NCBI GenBank assembly: GCA_004193285.1
Contig: SECP01000003.1
Location: 62,001-126,000, forward strand
Length of the DNA: 64,000 nt
DNA from: Myxococcales bacterium
GTDB lineage: Bacteria; Myxococcota_A; Polyangia; Polyangiales; Polyangiaceae
Direction of reading: 5' to 3'
The notes below the pieces were generated by a model. The model was not told where the DNA came from and did no database searches. It saw only the letters and a program-made list of their open reading frames with translations. A program made the translations under genes and the position numbers. Shown here in pieces: positions 8,354-16,384 of this stretch (position 1 is the stretch's first letter; each line of letters starts with the position of its first letter).

Positions 8354-8449
8354 GGGCGTCTTTCGCGGCGTATATCGTGCCTCAGGTCGCTTGCCAATTG
8401 TCGGCAGCGGTCCAGAGCAGGTTAGGCGAGCTATTAGTCCAGAAAGTGG

Positions 8450-9331
8450 CTAGCGCGTGATCGGGAGATGGCGATTTTGTCCGCCGCTCCGGTCGATGTT
8501 CAGTACCGAGGCTTGCGCCGCGGCGTTCAGGCTCTCTATCAGCCGCCGAGCGACGGCGGTGAAGGCTTCTGCGGGAGGGGAGCCGGGCGCGGCTTCTACG
8601 ACCGGCACGCCAGCGTCACCCCATTTACGGATCTCGGGGAAGAGCGGGATCTGACCCAGGAGGGGCGCTCCCGCAAAGTCCGCGATCTTTTGCCCGCCGC
8701 CGGAGCCGAACAGCTCGTGGCGCTCGTTGCAATTGCCGCAGACGAAGTAGCTCTCGTTCTCGACGACGCCGATGATCGGGATGCCGACCTTCTGGTTCAT
8801 CGACACGGATTTGTAAACGTCCTGCAGCGCCACTTCCTGCGGCGTCGTGACGATGACCGCGCCGTTCGAGCGAACCCGCTGCGACAGCGTGAGCGCGACG
8901 TCCCCCGTTCCGGGCGGCAGATCGAGCAGCAAGAAATCCAAGTCGCCCCAATCCACGTCCTTGAGAAACTGCAGGAGGGCGCCGTGCAGCATGGGCCCGC
9001 GCCACACCACCGCGCTCTTCGGGTCTTCGAGCAAAAAGCCGATGCTCATCAGCTTGACGCCGAACCGCTCGAGCGGCTGGATGCGCTTGCCGTCGCTCAT
9101 CGGCTGGCCGCTGATGCCCAACATGGTCGGGATGCTCGGGCCGTAGATGTCGGCGTCCAACAAGCCGACCTTGAGCCCCAAGGCCTTCAGGGCGAGCGCG
9201 AGGTTCGTCGCCACCGTGCTCTTGCCGACCCCACCCTTACCGCTCATCACCAGGATGACGTTCTTGACGCCGGGCACGGGATCATCCGCGCCGACCTGTC
9301 GCTGGGGCACTCGAAGCGATTCCTGGCTCAT
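8450..9331 (-). CDS. Mrp/ApbC (NBP35-type) iron-sulfur carrier ATPase
   Basis: 293 residues. Deviant Walker A GKGGVGKS at 31-38, Switch I-like LLDADIYGPSIPTMLG, Walker B LDFLLLDLPPGTGD, and the C-terminal metal-binding CGNC (C198, C201). Such proteins dimerise and carry [4Fe-4S] clusters to target enzymes. The N-terminal MIP18/DUF59 domain found in many Mrp proteins is absent, so this is the short form. It stands between the S1-like gene and a kinase gene on the same strand, with no tight coupling. Confidence 0.95.
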   Translation of the reverse strand: MSQESLRVPQRQVGADDPVPGVKNVILVMSGKGGVGKSTVATNLALALKALGLKVGLLDADIYGPSIPTMLGISGQPMSDGKRIQPLERFGVKLMSIGFLLEDPKSAVVWRGPMLHGALLQFLKDVDWGDLDFLLLDLPPGTGDVALTLSQRVRSNGAVIVTTPQEVALQDVYKSVSMNQKVGIPIIGVVENESYFVCGNCNERHELFGSGGGQKIADFAGAPLLGQIPLFPEIRKWGDAGVPVVEAAPGSPPAEAFTAVARRLIESLNAAAQASVLNIDRSGGQNRHLPITR

Positions 9332-9411
9332 GGCGCGGCCGTCATACCAGCGCTAGGGCGCACTGCAAGCGGCAGGAGCGTGCGCCGCACCGTCAGCGCG
9401 AAAAAAGGCGG

Positions 9412-10659
9412 CTAGAGCAAGCCTGCGGACCAGGCCAGGACCACACCGAGCGCGAAACCGACGCCCGTCGCCACCACCGCCGGCACCAGGTCGCGGCGTA
9501 AGCGGTGGGGACGGCGCGGGGTGTGGGTCTGCGAGCTCCGCGATTCTTGCAGCCGCTCGTAGTCCGGATCGCCGGGCATGGGCATGAAGTCTTGCCCCAT
9601 CTTCAGCTTCGGCGTGCTGGGCGCCCGCGGAATGCGGGGCGACATCAGCAGTGAGTCCCTGACCCGCGCGACGCGCGGCATGTTCACGGGAATCACCGAA
9701 TGCTGGAGCTGCGATTGCGAGATGCCGGACGTGCGGTCGAGCCTGGAAGTCGGCGCCACGATGACGGGGAGCGCCTCCCCAGAAGCACCGAAGCCCTGCG
9801 GCGCGAGAGAGCCGAAGAGCGCCGCCCCCAGGAACGGTCGCAACCGCTCCGCCAGCTCCTCCGCGCTCTGGATGCGAGCTTGCGGCAGAAGCGCCATGCC
9901 GTCTTTGACAATCTCGACGAGCTCGCTCGGCAGATCCGGGGCGAGCGCCTGCAGGTCCTTGGCGCGTCCCTTGGCGACGAGCTTCATGACCTCCTGCGCC
10001 TCGCCTTCGAACGGGGCGGTGCCCGCCAGCATCGTGAAAAGCATGGCGCACGCCTGATAAACATCGCTTCGGAAGTCGACCGGCTCGCCCGTCACCTGCT
10101 CCGGCGAGACGTACGCGGTCGCGCTGGCGGCGCGTTGCGGCGTGACTCGCACGCTCCGCGCGACACCGAAGTCCACCACCTTGACCAAAGGACGGTCGGG
10201 GCGAGGGTGCGTGACGAGCACGTTGCCGGGCTTCAGATCGCAGTGAACGATGCCTTGAGCATGCGCGGCGGAGAGCCCAGCGAGCACCTGCATGAACAGC
10301 TCGCACGCGAAGCCGGCGCTGAGCGGCCCGCGCGTATCGATGAGCTCTTCCAGCGTCTCCCCACGCAGGAGTTCCATCACCAAGTAAGGGACTCCTTGCT
10401 TGGACACCCCCAAGTCGTGGATATCAACGACGTTGGCGTGAGAGATGCGCGCGGCCGCGCGTGCTTCCGTGACGAACCGCTCTTGGGCGCCCGCTTCCGC
10501 GAACGCCTCGGCGTTCATCAGCTTGACCGCCACCTTTTTGCCGACGCTCAGGTTCTCCGCTTCGTAGACGGTTCCCCCCTCACCGCTGCCCAGCTGCCGA
10601 AGCAGGGCGTACTTTCCATCTAGAATGGAAACCGGGTTGGGTTGCTGAGCTGCCGACAT
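9412..10659 (-). CDS. Tail-anchored Ser/Thr kinase with non-RD catalytic loop (HCDLKPGN)
   Basis: 415 residues. Kinase domain at about 16-270 with the glycine loop LGSGEGGTVY, ATP lysine K46 (VAVK) and DFG in VVDFGVAR. The catalytic loop reads HCDLKPGN (C140, D141): the usual Arg before the catalytic Asp is Cys, making it a non-RD kinase. The C-terminal half is a low-complexity linker with many Ser/Thr/Pro, ending in one membrane helix (AVVATGVGFALGVVLAWSAGLL) at the very end, so almost the whole protein is cytoplasmic. The essential Lys and Asp are present, so activity without activation-loop phosphorylation is plausible. Confidence 0.9.
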   Translation of the reverse strand: MSAAQQPNPVSILDGKYALLRQLGSGEGGTVYEAENLSVGKKVAVKLMNAEAFAEAGAQERFVTEARAAARISHANVVDIHDLGVSKQGVPYLVMELLRGETLEELIDTRGPLSAGFACELFMQVLAGLSAAHAQGIVHCDLKPGNVLVTHPRPDRPLVKVVDFGVARSVRVTPQRAASATAYVSPEQVTGEPVDFRSDVYQACAMLFTMLAGTAPFEGEAQEVMKLVAKGRAKDLQALAPDLPSELVEIVKDGMALLPQARIQSAEELAERLRPFLGAALFGSLAPQGFGASGEALPVIVAPTSRLDRTSGISQSQLQHSVIPVNMPRVARVRDSLLMSPRIPRAPSTPKLKMGQDFMPMPGDPDYERLQESRSSQTHTPRRPHRLRRDLVPAVVATGVGFALGVVLAWSAGLL

Positions 10660-10730
10660 CCGCGCTTCTGCTTGAAACGGCTGCGACGACGGTGGGCTTT
10701 AGCCCGCGGCCTCCTTACCTCGCCGTTTGC

Positions 10731-11546
10731 TCAGGATTTCCGCCCGAACCCCAGGTACGCGGTGGTTTTCACCTCGACCGGGTCCTTCCCGTACTGCGCC
10801 TCCAGCCGCTCCACGACTCCTTGAGTGACGCGGCGCCACTCCGCTTCCCCCAGCCGGTTCTTGAGGAGCACGACCGGCGCGGTCGTCCGCTGAGTCTGCG
10901 CCCAGAACTCCGCGGGCGTGTCCCCCGGTAGGATGTGGGTGATGGGCTGGACGCTCACCTCGGAAAAGCCGGCTCCGCGCAGCTCGGACGCGAATTCGTC
11001 TGGATCACCGAGCGGCCCCTTGCCAGAGCCGAACGGAATGTCCGGCAGGACCTCGCGCACGGCGCTCATGATGCTGACGAAGATGCCTTCGAACGGCGCC
11101 CAGCTCGATACGACCGCCGCGCCGCCGGGCTTCAGCACTCGGTGCAGCTCCGAAAAGCCCTTGGCGCGATCGGGGAAGAACATGAGCCCGAACATCGAGA
11201 AAGCGGCGTCGAACTCGCCGTCGCCCCAGGGCAGCGCCTGTCCGTCGCCTTCGCGAACGTCCGCGCCTTGCTGAGCGCCGTTCAACCGGCGCTTGAGGTT
11301 TCGGACCATCTGGGGCGAAAAATCGAGGCTGGAAACCGAGCAACCCGCTTCCGCCGCCAGCAAGGTGAGCGTGCCCGGGCCGCACGCCACGTCCAGCACC
11401 TTCGCGCCGGCGTGGGTGGGCGCGAGCTTCAGTGCGTCCTTCGAGAATAGCTCGAACATGGGGAGGAGCTCGATGGCGTAATCATCCGCCACGAGGTTCC
11501 ACGGTTCGGGTGAAGCAAGCGGGCTGGGCTTCGGCGCGTCCGTCAT
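10731..11546 (-). CDS. Class I SAM-dependent methyltransferase
   Basis: About 271 residues. SAM-binding motif I is VLDVACGPGTLTLLA, with the acidic end of strand 2 in SVSSLDFSPQMV, then DAAFSMFGLMFFPD and LKPGGAAVVSSW, a Methyltransf_11 pattern as in UbiE-like enzymes. The substrate cannot be told from the sequence. The start is taken at MTDAPKPS; another ATG lies four codons upstream and overlaps the divergent side. It lies in the same direction as the non-RD kinase gene, with 71 bases between them. Confidence 0.88.
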   Translation of the reverse strand: MTDAPKPSPLASPEPWNLVADDYAIELLPMFELFSKDALKLAPTHAGAKVLDVACGPGTLTLLAAEAGCSVSSLDFSPQMVRNLKRRLNGAQQGADVREGDGQALPWGDGEFDAAFSMFGLMFFPDRAKGFSELHRVLKPGGAAVVSSWAPFEGIFVSIMSAVREVLPDIPFGSGKGPLGDPDEFASELRGAGFSEVSVQPITHILPGDTPAEFWAQTQRTTAPVVLLKNRLGEAEWRRVTQGVVERLEAQYGKDPVEVKTTAYLGFGRKS

Positions 11547-11667
11547 GCGACAGAGCATGTTTCGTGGAGCCTCGGAGCGTCAATACCGCCGGACTTTGGG
11601 TTTGCTGAAGCGGACGCAGGGCAGAGCTGCTGGCGAGGGCAACGTCCTTCCGCTAGCGTTCACACCG

Positions 11668-12213
11668 ATGGTTGCACGACGGAGTTTCATCAGCGGCTTT
11701 GGCGTCCTGCTCGCGTCCGCGTGCGCAGACGGAGATCCGGCGCAAAACGAGCCGGGCGCGACCGCGCCCAGCTTTCTGCTCGAGGATTTCCAGCCGAAAA
11801 GCCCTAGGTTCGGTGAGGCGTACGGCGTGGAGGAGTTTCGCGGCTCGGTGCTATTGATGCCGCTCTTCGCTGCCTGGTGCCCGGACTGCGTGGCCTGCGC
11901 GCTCTTGCTGGACGGCGTGTACCAGGAATGGCTCGAAGAGGGCCTGAACGTGCGCGTCATGTCCATCAACTCGGACGACGGCCGCTCGAGCCGCCACAAG
12001 CTCGTCGATGTGTGCTCGTTTCCCCTTCTTCAGGATACGGCGGAAGCCAATGTTTGGGGCCAGCTCCAAGGCGCGCGGGACGACCACTACATCTACACGC
12101 CGACAGGCGTGCTCGACCGCTTCTACGACTACGGTGCCGGCCAACGCGTGGACCCGCTGTCCGCCCCAGGCAAGGCGGCGCTGCGCGACGCTATCCTCAA
12201 AGCCGGCGCGTAA
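11668..12213 (+). CDS. Thioredoxin-fold lipoprotein (CPDC motif)
   Basis: 181 residues from the ATG at 11668, chosen because MVARRSFISGFGVLLASAC gives a clear lipoprotein signal (lipid Cys 19). After a Pro-rich spacer there is an AhpC/TlpA-type thioredoxin fold with AAWCPDC (C71, C74) and a further Cys at 77, then NVRVMSINSDDG and YIYTPTGVLDRFYDYG in the position of the cis-Pro region. It is predicted to sit on the membrane facing the periplasm and to carry out thiol/disulfide exchange. It is the first of five such lipoproteins in the next 16 kb. Confidence 0.85.
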   Translation: MVARRSFISGFGVLLASACADGDPAQNEPGATAPSFLLEDFQPKSPRFGEAYGVEEFRGSVLLMPLFAAWCPDCVACALLLDGVYQEWLEEGLNVRVMSINSDDGRSSRHKLVDVCSFPLLQDTAEANVWGQLQGARDDHYIYTPTGVLDRFYDYGAGQRVDPLSAPGKAALRDAILKAGA

Positions 12214-12218
12214 AGCGC

Positions 12219-12259
12219 ACAAAAAGAAGACGGCGCGGGTCGAGATGAACCGCGCCGTC
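12219..12259 (-). terminator. Rho-independent terminator for the Cys-rich lipoprotein gene
   Basis: A perfect 10-bp stem (GACGGCGCGG, 12229-12238, with CCGCGCCGTC, 12250-12259) with an 11-base loop. On the minus strand it is followed by TTCTTTTTGT. It ends the minus-strand gene at 12291 and lies between two convergent genes. Confidence 0.8.
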
Positions 12260-12290
12260 CTCGAGGCTCCCGCGAGCGGAGCCTAACCGC

Positions 12291-13616
12291 TCACTTGATA
12301 CCGGCGGCGCCAGCGACCTTCGCGCTCGCTTCGAGCGAAGCCTTGAAGTTGCCACCCGCCTCCGTGACCGCCGCGCCGATCGGGAGGAGGCAAGCGGTCG
12401 CCTTGACGCTCAAGTCCCCCGCGTTGCCGGCGATCTTGCCGCTCGCGTTCAGGGTGCCTTCGATGCCGGTGGCGAACGCCGCGCCGCGCGCCTTGAGCAC
12501 GACGATCAAGTTCGGCAGGTTGGCCCGCAGCGAAGCGAGACCGGCCTCGAGCTTGACCTGCGCGTCCGCGCTGGCGGTGCCCGTGACGTCGTAGGCAACG
12601 TTGAGGGACGGCGGCTTGCACTCGGCCTTCGCGCTCGCGCTGGCCGAGCAGCTCGCCTTGCAATCTGCGTCGGCTTTGCAATTCAGCTCGGCCTTGCCGC
12701 CTTCGCACTTGGGGGCTTCGAAGTCGCCCTCGCACTTGCCGTCGCAGGTGAACTTCACGCCGGCCTTTGCCTCGCACTTGGCGCTGCAGCTACCTTCGCA
12801 GGTACCGGAGCAATCCACCTTGGCGCCGGCCTTGGCCGTGCACTTGCCGTCGCACTTGCCCATGCAGGTGCCGTCCGCCTGAACGCCGGAGGCGCTGTTG
12901 GCGGTGCCGTCCGCGGTGCAGCTGCCTTCGCAGGTGCCTTCGCAGTCGACGGTGGCGCCGGCTTCGGCGGTGCAGCTGCCGGAGCATTCGCCCGTGCAGG
13001 TGCCGCTGCAGGAAACGTCCACGCCGCCTTCGGCTTCGCAGGAGCCGCTACACTCGACGGTGAGCTTGCCGCCCGTGCACTTCGGCGGGGTCGCCATCGC
13101 GTCACACGACGCGTCCACCGTGCAGCTGCCCTCGCAGTTTGCCTGCGCGTCGATCGACGCGGTGCAGACGGGCGGCTGGAAGTTCACGCTCAGCTTGCCC
13201 TTGACCTCAGCCGATGCGCCGAAGTTGGCTTCGATCTGCGCGGTGGCGAGGTTACAGAGAGCCGTCACCCGCGCGGAACCCGTCTTCGCGGCGGCCGCGT
13301 CCGCGTCCGCCTTCTTGGCGCCGAGGTCGCGAGCGATGTTCTCGCAGGCGATGCTGACGTCCGTCAGCGCGCCGCTGGCGACGGCGGCGAGATCCGCACT
13401 GGCCTGCGCGAGAGCGGAGTATTGGCCCTTGATCTCACCCTCGAGCTCGAAATCCACTCCCGAGAGGTCGGCGCCGACCACGAACTCCGAGCAGCACAGG
13501 CCGCTCTGCGCGTCTGCGAGAGGATTGTCCTCACCGCAACCGGTCGTCAGGGTGGCGACGGTAAGGCCGGTGAAGGCGAGGGCGGTCAGTGGCTGGAAGC
13601 GAAACAGTTTGCTCAT
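12291..13616 (-). CDS. Cys-rich repeat lipoprotein (CSGxC-type repeats)
   Basis: 441 residues from the ATG at 13616, which has AAGGAG eight bases upstream. The signal peptide ends in ATLTTGC (lipid Cys 27). A helical region (about 60-130) is followed by some 30 cysteines in short units such as CSGSCEAEGG, CEGTCEGSC and CDGKCTAKAG. The C-terminal 100 residues are Cys-poor, Ala/Gly-rich and helical. The central part probably forms a rod of small disulfide-linked turns displayed at the cell surface. Function is unknown; neighbouring thioredoxin-type lipoproteins could help fold it. A strong terminator follows. Confidence 0.8.
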   Translation of the reverse strand: MSKLFRFQPLTALAFTGLTVATLTTGCGEDNPLADAQSGLCCSEFVVGADLSGVDFELEGEIKGQYSALAQASADLAAVASGALTDVSIACENIARDLGAKKADADAAAAKTGSARVTALCNLATAQIEANFGASAEVKGKLSVNFQPPVCTASIDAQANCEGSCTVDASCDAMATPPKCTGGKLTVECSGSCEAEGGVDVSCSGTCTGECSGSCTAEAGATVDCEGTCEGSCTADGTANSASGVQADGTCMGKCDGKCTAKAGAKVDCSGTCEGSCSAKCEAKAGVKFTCDGKCEGDFEAPKCEGGKAELNCKADADCKASCSASASAKAECKPPSLNVAYDVTGTASADAQVKLEAGLASLRANLPNLIVVLKARGAAFATGIEGTLNASGKIAGNAGDLSVKATACLLPIGAAVTEAGGNFKASLEASAKVAGAAGIK

Positions 13617-13928
13617 CCGAAGACTCCTTGAAAAGTAACCAAGTGAGAAAGCGCCTGACCATGGAAGACAGGCTCCCCTCGTGCAGTGCATCCTCTTGCC
13701 GAAAACTCGGACGAGGAGACTAGACCAATAGCGTGCACGAGCGAAACCCCTACGACGTCCACCATGGCTGCCGGCCCGTCGCGTTGGACGGCGCGTGAGC
13801 TCGAAGCATGCAACCCAGCGTCACTCGGTCGCATTCTGTCGGTTCGCCACGACAACTACATGTAGTTGAAGCCGATGGTCAGAGGGCCGATCGCATGACA
13901 GCGCTGTCGCGGTGCGATTCGGCGCGGG
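13617..13928. other. 312-base intergenic region upstream of the Cys-rich lipoprotein
   Basis: Holds the ribosome-binding site AAGGAG of the downstream minus-strand gene and a 16-bp palindrome (listed separately). I see no convincing -35/-10 pair and no small gene. Confidence 0.6.
13853..13868. promoter_or_regulatory. 16-bp perfect palindrome CAACTACATGTAGTTG
   Basis: The two 8-base half sites CAACTACA/TGTAGTTG are perfectly self-complementary and lie about 235 bases upstream of the Cys-rich lipoprotein start. A related palindrome (ACTACCAGGTAGT) lies at 55121-55133 before another lipoprotein gene. It could be an operator for a dimeric regulator. Confidence 0.4.
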
Positions 13929-15077
13929 TCAGTTCGAGCCCCAGCAACCGATTTGAGTCGATGAGCCGAGCAATCCGTCGGTCGCGGCGTTGGCGGCGTA
14001 GCAAGTATTGAAGAGCGTCGAGCTCTCGTCCCCGATGCAGATGACGTCCAGACCGCCAGGTGAGGGGGGACAGCCGCCGTTCTTGCAGGTGCCTGACGCG
14101 TCCACCGTTTTGCATTCGCAGCGCGTTTCTAGATTGATGCACCAGCGTTCGCCCGTGAACGGCGACGTGGCGCAGGCGCCGCCGGGGCAGTCCGCGCTTC
14201 CTCGGCACGGCTCGCACGTCTGACCGGCTCCGTGACACGAGCCGAAGCGGTGACCGCACGTGGGGACCCCCACGTCCTCGTCGAAATTGCCGCATTCGCT
14301 GGCGTTACCCCAAGGGCACGAGCGCACGCCGGGCTCGCACAGCTTGGTGCAGATCTTTTCCCCGCTGCCGTCCCGAGCACAGATTTGGTTCGGCAGCGCG
14401 AGGCAGTCAGCATCTGTCTCGCAGGTGGCGCAGAACTCGCGCTGACGGCAAACGCTACGCTCCACGCCCCCGAGCTCTCCGCACCGATGGGCTCGGAGCG
14501 CTCCAATCTGGTCGGCGGGCACGCAGTCCGGATTCGTCGCGTCGCCCTGCACGCCGCAAGCGTCCTCACACGGAACGCGCCCGACCACGCCGCAGTAGTA
14601 CCCGCTGGCGCAGTCCGAGTCCGTGCTGCAGTCCACGGTGCAGTACGCGTCCAGATCGCCGGGGCCGGCGCCAACGCACACCGCGCCTTCGGCGCACTCG
14701 TCGCCGGCGGGGCACGCGGTGTAAAGCTCTCCGGGCCGGGGCAGCTCTTGGTCGCGCTGACAGAAGTAACGGCGCTCGCCGCCCGCATCCACCAGGTCAC
14801 AATGGCCGACTCCCGCGCAGTCTTGGTGGGTGCGGCACTCGTAGCTGCACTCACCGTTCACACAGCTGAAACCGTGAGCCTCGTCGCACTCGCTCGCTTG
14901 CTGGCAAGGCGTGTAGCGGCCGCACGTTTCCCCGGTGCAGCCCGGCGCGGGCTCGACCGAATCGTCCGAGCTGCAGCCGGTCACCGGCGCGGCGGCGCCG
15001 AGCGCGAGCAAGAAAGTGCCGGCAAGGGCTCGGGTAAAGAGCCAAAGGCGCGGGCGCTTCTTGACGTTCTGGGTCAC
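13929..15077 (-). CDS. Cys-rich lipoprotein with repeated CxxxxxC modules
   Basis: 382 residues from a GTG at 15077, which has AAGG seven bases upstream; the frame continues far upstream, but only as antisense of the divergent thioredoxin gene. The signal sequence ends LGAAAPVTGC (lipid Cys 35). The rest carries about 40 cysteines in modules such as CQQASECDEAHGFSCVNGEC, CRTHQDC and CETDADCLALPNQIC, which resemble Dickkopf/TIL-like disulfide knots seen in many myxobacterial surface proteins. Disulfides would have to be made in the periplasm. It is divergent from the thioredoxin-type lipoprotein at 15120, with 42 bases between the starts. Confidence 0.8.
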   Translation of the reverse strand: MTQNVKKRPRLWLFTRALAGTFLLALGAAAPVTGCSSDDSVEPAPGCTGETCGRYTPCQQASECDEAHGFSCVNGECSYECRTHQDCAGVGHCDLVDAGGERRYFCQRDQELPRPGELYTACPAGDECAEGAVCVGAGPGDLDAYCTVDCSTDSDCASGYYCGVVGRVPCEDACGVQGDATNPDCVPADQIGALRAHRCGELGGVERSVCRQREFCATCETDADCLALPNQICARDGSGEKICTKLCEPGVRSCPWGNASECGNFDEDVGVPTCGHRFGSCHGAGQTCEPCRGSADCPGGACATSPFTGERWCINLETRCECKTVDASGTCKNGGCPPSPGGLDVICIGDESSTLFNTCYAANAATDGLLGSSTQIGCWGSN

Positions 15078-15119
15078 GCGGGTACCTTCATACCAAGCTT
15101 TTTGCCCTCGAGGTCGAAC

Positions 15120-15851
15120 ATGCGCGTCCGTTTCGCCGCTCAGATTGCCCGGCTTGCCGCTCCAGCCGCGCTCCTGGCGGCTTGCTCCAGCACTCCCATC
15201 GCCGAGGACGAGGTTGGAAACGTAGGCGTCGCGGGGAGCACGAGCGGCAGCGCCGGCAGCCCCTCGGGTGCGCCGGCGGGGCCTCCCATCACCCCCGCGG
15301 GTGATTACCGGAAGCGCACCTACCCGGCTGGGCCCTACGGCACGGGCCTCGGCGCTACGCTCGCGGACTACTCCTTCCTCGGCTGGCATGACCCCATCGC
15401 GGCGGGCTACGACCAGACCCAGCTCGAAGAGGTGAGCCTCTCCGAGTACTACGACCCGGACGGCACGAAGGGCATCAAGCTGCTCTGGATCAACGCCTCC
15501 GCCGTGTGGTGCTCGGTCTGCCGAACGGAGATGAAGGACATCAAGAGCAGCGGCGTGCGAGCCGAGTTCGCCCCCAAAGGCGTGCAGATGCTGGTCACGT
15601 TGTTCGAAGATAAAAACAGCGGCCCCGCGACGCCGCTGGACCTTCACAACTGGGGCTCCGCGAGCGCCCATCAAATCGACTTCCCGCTCGTGCTGGATCC
15701 AGGCTTCAAGCTGGGCGCGTTCTTCACTTCGGACGCGACGCCGCTCAACATGCTCGTGGACGCACGCACGATGAAGGTCGTGGACGCCACCATGGGCTAC
15801 TCGCTGGATTACTGGCAGCAAGTCGACGACTACCTGGCAACGCTCGAGTGA
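15120..15851 (+). CDS. Thioredoxin-fold lipoprotein (CSVC motif)
   Basis: 243 residues; the ATG at 15120 has GAGG nearby. Lipobox LLAAC (lipid Cys 22), then a Gly/Ser/Pro spacer and a domain beginning TYPAGPYGTGLG. The active site is AVWCSVC (C131, C134) after YYDPDGTKGIKLLWIN, with PLNMLVDARTMKV later. It is clearly paralogous to the gene at 20426, which has YYDPAGTKGV and PLNMVIDARSMKI. The middle dipeptide Ser-Val is unusual, so redox potential and partner choice may differ from ordinary TlpA proteins. Its stop overlaps the next thioredoxin gene (GTGA). Confidence 0.85.
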   Translation: MRVRFAAQIARLAAPAALLAACSSTPIAEDEVGNVGVAGSTSGSAGSPSGAPAGPPITPAGDYRKRTYPAGPYGTGLGATLADYSFLGWHDPIAAGYDQTQLEEVSLSEYYDPDGTKGIKLLWINASAVWCSVCRTEMKDIKSSGVRAEFAPKGVQMLVTLFEDKNSGPATPLDLHNWGSASAHQIDFPLVLDPGFKLGAFFTSDATPLNMLVDARTMKVVDATMGYSLDYWQQVDDYLATLE

Positions 15852-16384
15852 GAACGTCTGCCGCAGCTACGTCGGTCGCGCTCGTCGCGTTGGTAGCCTG
15901 CAGCCCGGCGGCGCCTTCTCCCGCGAGCGCAGCGGGCGGCTCGGGCTCGGCCAGCGCGGCTCGGCCCCCAGACTTCGAGTTGCCTCGGCTCGACGGCGGC
16001 AGTGAGCGCTTATCTACGCACTTCGGCAAGGACGTCGTGCTGCTCGACTTCTGGGCGACCTTTTGCAAGCCCTGCCTGCGCGCGATGCCGGATCTGGACG
16101 CGCTGTATCGCGCTCGCAAGGAGCGCGGATTCGTCGTGCTCGGCGTCTCGATCGACGGACCGGGGTCGAGCGCGGACGTGCAGGCGGAGGTGTCGCGCCT
16201 CGGCGTGAGCTTCCCCATCTTGTTGGACCAAGAGAGCCGCGCGGTCGCCCTGTACAACCCACGCGCCTCGGCACCCTACAGCGTGCTCATCGGCCGGGAC
16301 GGGAGGGTGCTGGCTCAGCGTGAGGGCTACACCACCGGCTCCCACGACGCCCTCGAGCGCGACGTGGACGCGGCGCTTCGTTAA
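15848..16384 (+). CDS. TlpA-like thioredoxin lipoprotein (CKPC motif)
   Basis: 178 residues from a GTG that overlaps the upstream stop codon. Lipobox LVAC (Cys 18), spacer to about residue 38, then a TlpA/ResA-type fold with DFWATFCKPCLRAMPDL (C73, C76) and ASAPYSVLIGRDGRV in the cis-Pro region. Such proteins keep periplasmic thiols reduced, often for cytochrome c or other cofactor-protein maturation. Together with the preceding gene it forms a two-gene operon of a paralogous and a classical thioredoxin. Its TAA stop shares the TTAA sequence with the convergent phosphoesterase gene. Confidence 0.9.
   Translation: MRTSAAATSVALVALVACSPAAPSPASAAGGSGSASAARPPDFELPRLDGGSERLSTHFGKDVVLLDFWATFCKPCLRAMPDLDALYRARKERGFVVLGVSIDGPGSSADVQAEVSRLGVSFPILLDQESRAVALYNPRASAPYSVLIGRDGRVLAQREGYTTGSHDALERDVDAALR

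Noticed and set aside
6167..8425. Long plus-strand open frame opposite the S1-like and PEGA genes
   Set aside because: The minus strand shows clear S1 and PEGA domains with starts and ribosome-binding sites; the plus-strand reading is a compositional shadow.
14232..15119. Upstream extension of the CSVC thioredoxin gene
   Set aside because: The signal peptide and ribosome-binding site place the start at 15120; the upstream part is antisense of the Cys-rich lipoprotein.
15078..15821. Upstream extension of the Cys-rich lipoprotein frame on the minus strand
   Set aside because: It would cover the divergent thioredoxin gene; the GTG at 15077 with AAGG upstream and a following signal peptide is a better start.
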